DNA of 64,000 bases, taken from the NCBI GenBank assembly GCA_963844435.1, contig CAWJOG010000022.1:124001-188000 (forward strand). Reading direction: 5' to 3'. Of the stretch, positions 57,064 to 64,000 are shown in pieces; within the stretch, counting starts at the first letter, position 1; every line of letters starts with the position of its first letter. Under the pieces are notes generated by a model that was not told where the DNA came from, ran no database searches, and worked only from the letters and a program-made list of their open reading frames with translations. The DNA is from JBDSLU01 sp963844435. Lineage in GTDB: Bacteria; Acidobacteriota; Vicinamibacteria; Vicinamibacterales; Vicinamibacteraceae. Both the position numbers and the translations under genes were made by a program.

Positions 57064-57402
57064 TCAGAGCAGGGCGACCACCCGGCCGACGAGCGACACG
57101 ACCTTGCTCACCGTGTTGAGCACCTTCGCGACGCTGTCGAGCTTCTCGAGCGCCTTGTCGAGCGACGCAATCCCCTTCTCGAATTCCTTCTCGTTCTTCT
57201 TGAGATCCTGGGCGATGTTCGCGAGCACGGCGTTGCCCAGCACGAGCCGCGCGCGCTGCACGTCGAGGAGTTGGCGCGCGGCGCGCTGGCGCGCCTCGGG
57301 CGTCGCGTCCTGCAGCAGCAGGTCGAACTCGGCCGACGTCATGCGCTCGATGGCCTCGTTCAGCTTCCTGAGGATCTGGGTGTAGAGCTCGATCATGTCC
57401 AT
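57064..57402 (-). CDS. Small helical protein following a lipoprotein gene, function unknown
   Basis: 112 residues from ATG 57402. AGGAG lies eight bases upstream, within the last codons and stop of the lipoprotein gene. The whole sequence is helical: IELYTQILRKLNEAIERM, then ARQRAARQLLDVQRARLVLG, and a heptad-like coil DLKKNEKEFEKGIASLDKALEK. The C-terminus (VSKVVSLVGRVVALL) is amphipathic or membrane-associating. No known motif. Coupling to the lipoprotein suggests that the two interact at the envelope. Confidence 0.75.
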   Translation of the reverse strand: MDMIELYTQILRKLNEAIERMTSAEFDLLLQDATPEARQRAARQLLDVQRARLVLGNAVLANIAQDLKKNEKEFEKGIASLDKALEKLDSVAKVLNTVSKVVSLVGRVVALL

Positions 57403-57407
57403 GGGAC

Positions 57408-58310
57408 TCACTCCTCGCTGGAGGCTGGCGCAAGCTGTTCGGCGATGCTCAGGACTTCGCCGATGTCATCGAGGAGACTGTTGAAGGCCGCGTGATCGAA
57501 GCGGTTCTGGACGAGCGCCGTGAACGCCTCCTGCATGGCTGCCGCGGCCCTCGCGGCCGCGTCGGCCGATTCGGCGGATGCCGACGCCTTCAGGAACGTT
57601 TCGCGCGTCGTTCCCCACGACGACGGCAGCGCGGCGTCGGCGGCGAACGGCGCGATCACCTGACCGGTTTCCATCGTGTTCAACTGCACGCGGAGGTCGG
57701 TCCTGAGCGTGTCGCCGACGACCTTGAAGAGGACTTCCTGCAGCTTGATCTCCGCGGCGATGGCGTCGGCGCGTTGCTTCAGCTCGTTCTCGAGCGCGCG
57801 GACCTTGAAGGAACCGACCACCAGCTTGGTGAGCGGCGGCACGACGGCGCCGGCCTGGCTGCTCTTCAAGGTCGTGCTGAGACTCGAGAGCGCCGTGAAC
57901 GTCTCGCCCGCGGCGGCCGCGGCGGCCTCCGGGGCCTTGCTCTCGGCGATGGCGGCCAGCGCCTGGAAGTAGCGCTGCAGCACGCGGCCGTGACGCCGGA
58001 GGTCGCGCAGGATCGCCATGCGCTTCTGCAGGTCACGGTTGTGCTGGAGGACGTCCGTCTGGCGCTGCTTCGAGGTCGGAATGTCCGGGCGCGCTCTCAC
58101 CAGCACGGCGTTGTCGGCGCGAATCGCCGCCGTCCCGGCATCGTCGAGGACGGTGTCGGCGGCCCGCTGATAGCTCACGCCGGCCGTGGCGAAGTCGTGG
58201 AACTGCGTGACGCGGGCCGCGCAGGCAGTGCTGATGAGCGTGAGCAGCACGACGCTGAGCGGCGCGAACGCCGCGACTGCCCGGCTCGCCGAGGATCGGA
58301 CGGCGTGCAT
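57408..58310 (-). CDS. Helical lipoprotein, function unknown
   Basis: 300 residues. The signal peptide ends with a lipobox-like LISTAC, so C30 is the probable lipidated Cys. The mature part is Ala/Leu/Arg-rich and helical, with long segments such as LQHNRDLQKRMAILRDLRRHGR and VRALENELKQRADAIAAEIKLQEVLF, and an Ala-rich stretch (APEAAAAAAGETF). No transport or enzyme motif is seen. The stop codon lies inside the ribosome-binding region of the downstream small gene, so translation is coupled. Probably a periplasmic coiled structure. Confidence 0.8.
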   Translation of the reverse strand: MHAVRSSASRAVAAFAPLSVVLLTLISTACAARVTQFHDFATAGVSYQRAADTVLDDAGTAAIRADNAVLVRARPDIPTSKQRQTDVLQHNRDLQKRMAILRDLRRHGRVLQRYFQALAAIAESKAPEAAAAAAGETFTALSSLSTTLKSSQAGAVVPPLTKLVVGSFKVRALENELKQRADAIAAEIKLQEVLFKVVGDTLRTDLRVQLNTMETGQVIAPFAADAALPSSWGTTRETFLKASASAESADAAARAAAAMQEAFTALVQNRFDHAAFNSLLDDIGEVLSIAEQLAPASSEE

Positions 58311-58447
58311 ACGGATCTCCTCTCAATTGCTTCGACGGACCGTGATCGTCGGTTTCGTCGGTTCAGGGTCTAGGCAGCTAACAACTAGAACGTCGCCACC
58401 TGGCAGCCTGTACAGGAGCGATGCCGGCCGTCGGCTATGATGCGCTC

Positions 58448-58819
58448 GTGCCTGCCATAACCATCGCGCTCGGCGTCGCCCTGATCGTCCTCGGCCTTGC
58501 CGGCTACGGCCTGACCGGCGCGGTCAGCCTGACCGCGCTCATTCCCGCCGCCTTCGGTCTCCTGTTCCTCCTGGCGGGCCTGCTCGCGCGCGACGACCGC
58601 AGGCGCATGCATGCGATGCACGCCGCCGTGGTCCTCGCGCTTCTGGGCTTTCTGGGATCGGTCCGCGGCCTGCTGCGGATCGGCGACGTCTTCCACGCCA
58701 CCTCCGCCCGGCCCGCGGCGATCGTCGCGCAGGCCATCATGGCCGTGCTGACGCTGGGCTACATCGTCATCGCCGTGCGGTCGTTCATCCAGGCACGCAG
58801 GGCACGGCGCGCCGCCTAG
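58448..58819 (+). CDS. Four-helix small membrane protein, function unknown
   Basis: 123 residues from GTG 58448; ATG 58421 would add nine residues. Four membrane helices are visible: ITIALGVALIVLGLAGYGLTG, SLTALIPAAFGLLFLLAGLLA, AAVVLALLGFLGSVRGLL and AQAIMAVLTLGYIVIAVRSF. Basic loops (ARDDRRRMHAMH; QARRARRAA at the end) suggest cytosolic faces. No motif. A PLP enzyme gene follows after 13 bases on the same strand, but no functional link is evident. Confidence 0.75.
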   Translation: MPAITIALGVALIVLGLAGYGLTGAVSLTALIPAAFGLLFLLAGLLARDDRRRMHAMHAAVVLALLGFLGSVRGLLRIGDVFHATSARPAAIVAQAIMAVLTLGYIVIAVRSFIQARRARRAA

Positions 58820-58832
58820 CGAGGCCGGGCGC

Positions 58833-59780
58833 ATGGACCTGAGCCTCGATCGCATCGCGGAAGCGAGCCGCACCGTCGATCCCGCGTTCCTGCGGACGCC
58901 GCAGTATGCGGACGCGCTGCTCGACGCGGCAGTGGGGCGCCACGTCACCGTCAAGGTGGAAACGGCGAATCCGCTGCGCAGCTTCAAGGGCCGCGGCGCC
59001 GACTTCCTCATGAGCCAGCTCGCTCCGGGGCCGACCGTCGTGTGTTCGTCGACCGGCAACTTCGGTCAGGCGGTCGCCTACTGCGGGCGCCGGCGCAACC
59101 GGGCGGTGGAAGTCTTCGTGCCGGAGAACGTCAACCCGGCGAAGCTGGCGCGGATGCGGGCGTTCGGCGCACGCGTCACGCTGGCCGGTCACGATTCCGC
59201 AGCGGCCGACGCCGCAGCTCGCGACTACGTCGCTGCAACCGGCGATCGCATCCTCGTCGAGGATGGGCGCGACACGGCGATTGCCGAGGGCGCGGGCACG
59301 ATCGGCGTCGAGCTGCTGGCGTCGGGACCATTCGACGCGATCGTCGTGCCGGTCGGCGACGGCGCGCTCATCGCAGGCATCGCGCGCTGGGTCAAGGAGC
59401 GGGCGCCGGCGACGCGCATCGTCGGCGTCTGCGCCCGCGGGGCGCCAAGCCTGGCCGAGAGCTGGCGGGCGCGACGTCCCGTGTCGACGCCGACGTCGAG
59501 CACCATTGCCGAGGGCATCGAGATCCGTGTGCCCGTGCCCGAATCGGTCGCGCGGCTCGTCGAACTCGTCGACGACATGGTGCTGGTCGACGACGACGAC
59601 CTGCTGCAGGCGATGCGGCTCTCGCTGGACACGATCGGAGTGGTCCTCGAACCATCCGGCGCCGCGGGGCTGGCCGCAATCCAGAGGCAGCTGGTCGCTG
59701 GTGAGCGACTGGCGACGGTGCTGACGGGGAGCAACGCGCGGCCCGAGCATCTGCCCGTGCATTTGGCGACGTCGAGCTAA
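58833..59780 (+). CDS. PLP-dependent threonine/serine dehydratase-like enzyme
   Basis: 315-residue fold-type II PLP enzyme. The Schiff-base Lys is in PLRSFKGRGADFL (K52), the Asn of CSSTGNFGQAVAY contacts the cofactor ring, and a Gly-rich phosphate loop follows at VPVGDGALIAGIA. The C-terminal SGAAGLAAI segment also fits. The pattern matches threonine dehydratase/serine racemase relatives; no ACT domain is present, so it is a catabolic-type or racemase-type member. Its stop overlaps the convergent CMD-family gene by 4 bases. Confidence 0.9.
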   Translation: MDLSLDRIAEASRTVDPAFLRTPQYADALLDAAVGRHVTVKVETANPLRSFKGRGADFLMSQLAPGPTVVCSSTGNFGQAVAYCGRRRNRAVEVFVPENVNPAKLARMRAFGARVTLAGHDSAAADAAARDYVAATGDRILVEDGRDTAIAEGAGTIGVELLASGPFDAIVVPVGDGALIAGIARWVKERAPATRIVGVCARGAPSLAESWRARRPVSTPTSSTIAEGIEIRVPVPESVARLVELVDDMVLVDDDDLLQAMRLSLDTIGVVLEPSGAAGLAAIQRQLVAGERLATVLTGSNARPEHLPVHLATSS

Positions 59781-60130
59781 CCCCACCTGGTTCCGGCAGG
59801 CACCCGGAAGGTGGTGTCGATGCGGTTGAAGAAATTGGTGATCGACACCATCAGCACCAGGGCGCCGAGTTGCCGCTCGTCGTAGTGCCTGGCGGCCTCG
59901 GCCCAGATCTCGTCGGTGACCGCGCCGGGTCGGTCGGCGAGCCGGGTCGCGGCTTCGGCGAGCGCAAAAGCGGCGCGCTCCGCGTCGTCGAAGAGCGGGT
60001 TCTCGGACCAGGCCGCGACGGTGTGCAACTTCTCGGGCCTGACGCCGGCCTTGGTCGCGCTCGCGGCGCCGGCGTCGACACAGGCGCTGCAGCCGTCCTG
60101 ACCGCCCCAACCCGCCTGGGCCAGGTCGTC
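59777..60130 (-). pseudogene. Carboxymuconolactone decarboxylase (CMD/AhpD-like) gene lacking its 5' part
   Basis: The recognisable part has the redox motif CSACVD, followed by the CMD-family continuation KLHTVAAWSENPLFDDAERAAFALAEA, then DEIWAEAARHYDERQLGALVLMV and a terminal NRIDTTFRVPAG. The usual first 40-50 residues, including the conserved S-Q-x-N before the Cys pair, are absent. The frame has no start codon between the motif and the end of the upstream gene (60168). Either a deletion removed the promoter-proximal end or several indels hide it. The active-site Cys pair itself is intact. Confidence 0.7.
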
Positions 60131-60167
60131 CCGTCGTGGGTCGCCTGACCGTCCCTGACAGGGCGGG

Positions 60168-60353
60168 TCAGCTGAACAGGGCGTAGACGATGATCTGGGT
60201 CACCGCGACGAACGCCGCCCAGAACTTCACGCTCCTCCACCAGGGCACGGGCACGCGGAGCGACGGGCTCAGGCGCGGCGACACCACCAGGACGACGTAG
60301 AGCGCCAGGCCGTACAGCAGCATGACGAGGATGGCTTCCGGCTTGATGGACAT
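60168..60353 (-). CDS. Small two-helix membrane protein coupled to the SSS symporter
   Basis: 61 residues from ATG 60353. It contains two hydrophobic helices (AILVMLLYGLALYVVLVVS and VKFWAAFVAVTQIIVYALF) joined by a loop with PSLRVPVPWWRS. The start overlaps the symporter stop by one base (TGATG). Short membrane proteins directly following solute:sodium symporters are known as accessory partners in some systems, so a role in symporter stability or activity is inferred. No family name assigned. Confidence 0.72.
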   Translation of the reverse strand: MSIKPEAILVMLLYGLALYVVLVVSPRLSPSLRVPVPWWRSVKFWAAFVAVTQIIVYALFS

Positions 60354-61847
60354 CAGCGCACCCACGACACGAGCCCGCGCAGCTCGGCCTCGGACTTGGC
60401 CGGCGTGACCGCGCTCACCACGACGAGCGCCGCCGACGCGGCCACGAACGACCAGAACGCCGTCCACAGAAAGAGCTGCCCCGTGGTGCTGAGGATGGCG
60501 GCGGTCGCCACGCCGACGAGCGCACCCGCGACGCCGCCGGCCGCCGTCGCCCGACGTGTCAGCAGCCCGAACAACAGGAGCGAGAAGAGCGCCCCCTGGA
60601 AGAACGACAGGAAGGTCTGGAACGCCTCGAACACCGATCCGAACCGGACCTTCACCTGGTAGCTGAAGAGGGCACCGACCACGAGGAGCACGACGACCAG
60701 CCAGCGCCCCACCCGGAGGCACTCCGCGTCGCTACGCGCCCGGCCTGACGTGCGGGCGATACAGGTCGGTGACCAGGAGCGTCGACGCGGAGCTGATGTA
60801 GGCCTCCAGGTTGGCCATGACGGACGCGACGAACGCGCCCATGAGCAGCCCGAGCGCGCCGGTGGGCACGAGCTCGGCGATCATCATCGGCAGCACGCGG
60901 TTTCCATCCCAGCCCTGGCCGGGCGGGCCCAGCTCCCGCGAGTAGAGGGCCAGCGCAAGCAGCCCGGGCAGCACGAGGAGCAGCGGGAAGACCAGCTTGA
61001 TCGTGGCCGCGAACACGTAGGAGGCGCGCGCGTCGGCTTCGGTCTTCGTGCCGAGCGTCCGCTGGACGATGGCCTGGTTACCGACCCAGTAGGCGGGCCC
61101 CAGGACGAGGCCGAGCCCCAGGACGACCGCCGGCCACGGGTACGCCGGGTGGCTGGCCGACGGGAGCAGCTCGAAGTGCTCACCCGTCCAGGGGAGCGTC
61201 GACACGCGCTCAATCAAGGCTCCTGGACCGCCGACGTGCCACAGGCCGATGCCGCACAGGAGCGCCGCGCCCGCAATCAGCACGACGCACGACACGGCGT
61301 CGGTCACCGCCACCGCCTTGGCGCCGCCGGAGGTGGTGAAGATCCCGACCAGGACCGACGTGAGCCCGACCGAGAACCAGAACGACCAGCCGAGCAGCCC
61401 TTCGAACATCGACGCGGCGCTGACGAGGATGGTGGCCACCGTGCCGACCATGAAGAGCGACCAGACCACGGCGAAGAACGTCCGGACGGCCATGTTGTAG
61501 CGGCGCCCGAGATACTCGGGAATCGTCGTGATGCCCGCGTCCCAGAAGAGCGGCATGAACAGGAACGCGGCGATGAGCACCGCGAACGTGCAGCCGACGA
61601 AGTCGAAGTTCATCATCACGATGCCGTAGCGGTAGGCATCGCCGGCGAGGCCGATCATGTCCTTCGCGCCGATGTCGGAGACGACGAGCGACAGGCCCGC
61701 GATCCACCAGGGCAGGGACCGGCCGGCCAGGAAGAAGTCCTCGGTCGTCCGGACGCCGCGGCTCACATACAGGCCGAGCGCGGTGATGCCGAGGAGGTAG
61801 ACGGCGACGATGACGATGTCGAGCGTCTGGAGCTGGACGGTTGACAC
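60353..61847 (-). CDS. Sodium:solute symporter (SSS family), one frameshift
   Basis: Na+-coupled uptake of a solute. From GTG 61847 the first helix is LDIVIVAVYLLGITALGLYVSRG, followed by the SSS opening TEDFFLAGRSLPWWIAGLSLVVSDIG. Twelve to thirteen helices can be counted. The segment MGAFVASVMANLEAYISSASTLLVTDLYR is the conserved SSS helix 8-9 region with the Na2-site Ser pair. A break near 60733 follows RPHVRPGA; the other frame carries the last three helices and ends SWVR. About 498 residues. A 36-base gap separates it from the divergent MatC-like gene. Confidence 0.9.
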
Positions 61848-61883
61848 GGGGGAGATGATACTTGGCGCGCCGTCCGGCGCCCC

Positions 61884-63131
61884 GTGAACCCCGCCATCCT
61901 CTCGCTCGTCGCGCTGCTGATCGCCATCGCGCTGTCGATGGCGACGAAGCTCAATGTCGGCGTCGCCGCCATGGCCTTCGCCTGGCTGATCGGCACCTTC
62001 GCGGCGGGCTGGAAGGCCGAGCAGGTCGCGGCCGGCTTCCCGTCGTCGCTCTTCCTCACCCTCACCGGCGTCACCCTGCTGTTCGCGCTGGCGGAGACGA
62101 ACGGCACCCTCGATCGCCTGGCGCACCGCGCGGTGGGGCTCGCCCGCGGACAGGCCCGCCTCCTGCCGCTGCTCCTGTTCGGTGTCGCGTTCGCGCTGTC
62201 GTCGGTCGGGCCGGGCGCGATCATCGCGGTCGCGCTCCTGATCCCGATGGCGATGGCCGCCGCGACGCGCGCCGGCGTCCCGCGCTTCCTGACGGCGCTG
62301 GCCGTGGCGAACGGCGCCAACGCCGGCAACCTCTCGCCCATCAGCGCCATCGGCATCATCGCCAACACCAAGATGGCCGAAGCCGGCGTGGGTGGCCACG
62401 AGGCGAAGGTCTGGATCGCCAACTTCGCGGCGCACCTGCTGGTGATGGCGGTGGCCTACGTCATCCTCGGCGGCTGGCGGCTTCCGGGCCGGCCGGCCGG
62501 CACGGCAGCCGACGCCGCGCCGCGGCTCGAGTCGCGCCACTGGCTGACTGTCGCGGTCATCGGGGCGTGGATCGTCGGCGTGATCGCCTTTCAGCTGAAC
62601 GTCGGCCTCGCGGCATTCCTCGCCGCGTCGCTCCTGGTGCTGATGGCGATCGCCGACGAGACGGCCGCGATGCGGCTCGTCCCGTGGAGCGTGATCGTGA
62701 TGGTCTGCGGCGTCACGGTGCTGATCTCCGTGCTGGAGAAGACCGGCGGCATGGAGCTCTTCACCGCGATGCTGGCGCGCCTGGCGACGCCGGCCACGCT
62801 GAACGGCACGGTGGCGTTCGTGACCGGGCTGATCTCGAGCTGGAGCAGCACGTCCGGCGTCGTGCTGCCCACCTTCCTGCCGACGGTGCCGGGCCTCGTC
62901 CAGAAGGTCGGCGGCGGGGATCCGCTCGCCGTGGCCCTGAGCATCAACGTGGGATCGGCGCTGGTGGACGTGTCGCCGCTGTCCACGCTGGGCGCCCTGT
63001 GCGTGGCGACGGTGGCCGATCCGGCCGAGGCGCGCACGCTGTTCCGGCAGCTGCTGCTGTGGGGGCTCTCGATGAGCGTGGTCGGCGCGGTGCTCTGTCA
63101 GCTCCTGGCCGGGGCGATGGCCAGGAGCTGA
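61884..63131 (+). CDS. MatC-like dicarboxylate carrier
   Basis: 415 residues from GTG 61884, about ten to eleven helices. The N-terminal half reads LSLVALLIAIALSMATKLNVGVAAMAFAWLIGTF, with GANAGNLSPISAIGIIANTKM; the second half has SWSSTSGVVLPTFLPTVPGL and GSALVDVSPLSTLGALCVA. The paired G-x-S-P-hydrophobic-S segments are usual in SLC13/IT-superfamily carriers, and the start fits the MatC N-terminal family (malonate/dicarboxylate uptake). The true substrate is not shown by sequence. The frame is clean throughout. Confidence 0.85.
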   Translation: MNPAILSLVALLIAIALSMATKLNVGVAAMAFAWLIGTFAAGWKAEQVAAGFPSSLFLTLTGVTLLFALAETNGTLDRLAHRAVGLARGQARLLPLLLFGVAFALSSVGPGAIIAVALLIPMAMAAATRAGVPRFLTALAVANGANAGNLSPISAIGIIANTKMAEAGVGGHEAKVWIANFAAHLLVMAVAYVILGGWRLPGRPAGTAADAAPRLESRHWLTVAVIGAWIVGVIAFQLNVGLAAFLAASLLVLMAIADETAAMRLVPWSVIVMVCGVTVLISVLEKTGGMELFTAMLARLATPATLNGTVAFVTGLISSWSSTSGVVLPTFLPTVPGLVQKVGGGDPLAVALSINVGSALVDVSPLSTLGALCVATVADPAEARTLFRQLLLWGLSMSVVGAVLCQLLAGAMARS

Positions 63132-63138
63132 GCAGACG

Positions 63139-63627
63139 TCAGGCCGCCGCCAGGACGCCGTCAATCTGGGCCATCGCGGCCTTCAGGCCCTCTTCCATGC
63201 CCATCTTGAGGAGCTGGTCGAGCGCCTCGGCCGACGGGAACGTCGTCACCGTCGTCATGCGGGTGCCACCGTCGTGCGGTTCGAAGGTGAACCGCATTCG
63301 CATCGATGGCATGTTGGGATCGGCCTTGCCGTCAGCACCGAGGAAGCCGTCCTTCACTTCGAACGACTTCGGTTCGTCGATGGTTTGGAACTCCCAGTAG
63401 CCGCTCGACTTCTCGCCGGCCGGGCCGGTCATGTAGTACTCGGATCGGCCGCCGACCTTGAAGTCGTGCCGGGTGAACGTGGCCGGCCACTGCGGCGGGC
63501 CCCAGAAGCGCTCGAGCTGTCGCGGATCAGCGTAGGCGGCCCACACCCGGGCGACGGGCGCGGCGAACTGGGCGACGACTTTCATCGTGAGAGCCTTGGT
63601 GTCCTTCTGAATGTCGACGACGGGCAT
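63139..63627 (-). CDS. SRPBCC/AHSA1-family protein
   Basis: 162 residues with AAGGAG six bases before ATG 63627. Fold markers are MKVVAQFAAPVARVWAAYADPRQLERFWGPPQWPATF, GGRSEYYMTGPAGE and a C-terminal GGTRMTTVTTF with LLKMGMEEGLKAAMAQIDG. These Bet v 1-fold proteins bind hydrophobic ligands. The upstream ArsR gene is the usual partner of this subgroup, and the two form an autoregulated operon. Ligand unknown. Confidence 0.92.
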   Translation of the reverse strand: MPVVDIQKDTKALTMKVVAQFAAPVARVWAAYADPRQLERFWGPPQWPATFTRHDFKVGGRSEYYMTGPAGEKSSGYWEFQTIDEPKSFEVKDGFLGADGKADPNMPSMRMRFTFEPHDGGTRMTTVTTFPSAEALDQLLKMGMEEGLKAAMAQIDGVLAAA

Positions 63628-63977
63628 GCGGTTCTCCTTGAGGTGAATTGGCCAGCAGCTCGTCCAGGCGCGCGACGCGGACGAGCCAGCGTTCCTCGAA
63701 CTGCGCGAGCAGACGGTTGGCCCGGCGCACTGCGTCGGGGTTGCCAGCCACGCGCTGGGCGCGGCCGTCCTTCCGCTTGGTCACGAGCCGGGCACGTTCC
63801 AGCACGGCCACGTGCTTCTGCACCGCGGCGAACGACATCTCGTAGCGGGCGGCCAGCTCGCTGACGGACGCGTCGGCGCCCATCACGCGCGCCAGGATGT
63901 CGCGCCGCGTGGCGTCGGCGAGCGCGCCGAACAGCTGATCGAGGTCGTGTGGCGACGGCTGACGACATACAACCATA
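63527..63977 (-). CDS. ArsR-family transcriptional regulator (SRPBCC partner)
   Basis: Winged-helix repressor: LDQLFGALADATRRDILARVM opens the fold, the recognition helix is SVSELAARYEMSFAAVQKHVAVLERARLV and the wing TKRKDGRAQRV. No metal-binding Cys motif is seen in the helix, as expected for the SRPBCC-linked branch. I take ATG 63977 because it falls in the operator and yields the usual M-V-V start; GTG 63997 is the alternative. The 3' end is uncertain: the frame runs to 63527, overlapping the SRPBCC gene by 100 bases, and a single-base error near 63650 could hide the true stop. Confidence 0.85.
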
Positions 63978-63986
63978 CGGTTGTAG
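63969..63986. promoter_or_regulatory. ArsR operator that includes the regulator's start codon
   Basis: TACAACCATACGGTTGTA has perfect seven-base arms around a four-base centre. On the minus strand it reads through the regulator's ATG, with the second arm forming codons 2-3 (GTT GTA). Autorepression of the ArsR-SRPBCC operon is the natural reading. Confidence 0.7.
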
Positions 63987-64000
63987 ATGCTACCCACTGA

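Noticed and set aside
55555..63131. A malonate MatB/MatC operon
   Set aside because: The synthetase and the carrier are over 4.8 kb apart, with many genes on both strands between them; substrate evidence is lacking for both.

Overview
The window reads as a high-GC chromosomal segment from a free-living aerobic Acidobacteriota member, possibly class Vicinamibacteria. This placement is an inference. It rests on a MacB-like duplicated permease of the acidobacterial ADOP type (31.7-34.2 kb), two VWFA proteins of the Acidobacteria-expanded kind (11.8-15.8 kb), and an alternative complex III (ACIII) operon joined to a caa3 oxidase. I see no phage, insertion sequence, CRISPR array, rRNA or tRNA.

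Layout. 0-11.5 kb (minus strand): respiratory operon actABCDEF, a 208-residue membrane protein, sco, coxB and coxA. Quinol is oxidised by ACIII and electrons pass through c hemes to an A2-type caa3 oxidase. A perfect Crp-type operator lies 192 bp upstream of actA. 11.8-18.4 kb: two VWFA exported proteins and a large orphan exported protein, all minus. 18.5-25.1 kb: tandem thioredoxin-fold protein and ABC exporter (plus), then GNAT, a membrane-anchored protein, sulfatase, RidA and O-methyltransferase (minus). 25.3-34.2 kb: M61 peptidase, TMEM175-like channel, amidase, SnoaL-like, methyltransferase, cupin, hydrolase and ADOP permease. 34.3-43.3 kb: small basic protein, Pit phosphate transporter, cupin plus P5C dehydrogenase, HerA-like ATPase, DUF2314-like protein, MBL hydrolase and DUF2911 protein. 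43.4-48.3 kb: clpS-clpA and an orphan MASE1 histidine kinase. 48.4-51.8 kb: outer-membrane porin, VIT-like membrane protein, TonB. 51.8-57.0 kb: OsmC, P2-type cation ATPase with a coupled 125-residue protein, and an acyl-CoA synthetase. 57.1-64.0 kb: an uncharacterised lipoprotein/helical-protein pair, a PLP enzyme, a truncated CMD-family gene, an SSS symporter with a small partner, a MatC-like carrier, and an SRPBCC/ArsR pair whose operator contains the ArsR start codon.

Sequence quality matters for every reader. About 40 single-base frameshifts break otherwise full-length conserved genes, with a dense hotspot at 52.4-56.7 kb. Motifs are intact on both sides of the breaks and in-frame nonsense codons are not scattered through them, so I read most as consensus indel errors rather than gene decay. 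Coordinates of broken genes below span the whole inferred gene.

No single element is clearly a new biological system. The best candidates for undescribed biology are the 208-residue protein inside the ACIII-oxidase operon, the lipoprotein/coiled-coil pair at 57.1-58.3 kb, the ATPase-coupled small protein at 55.0 kb, and the Crp-type control of ACIII.
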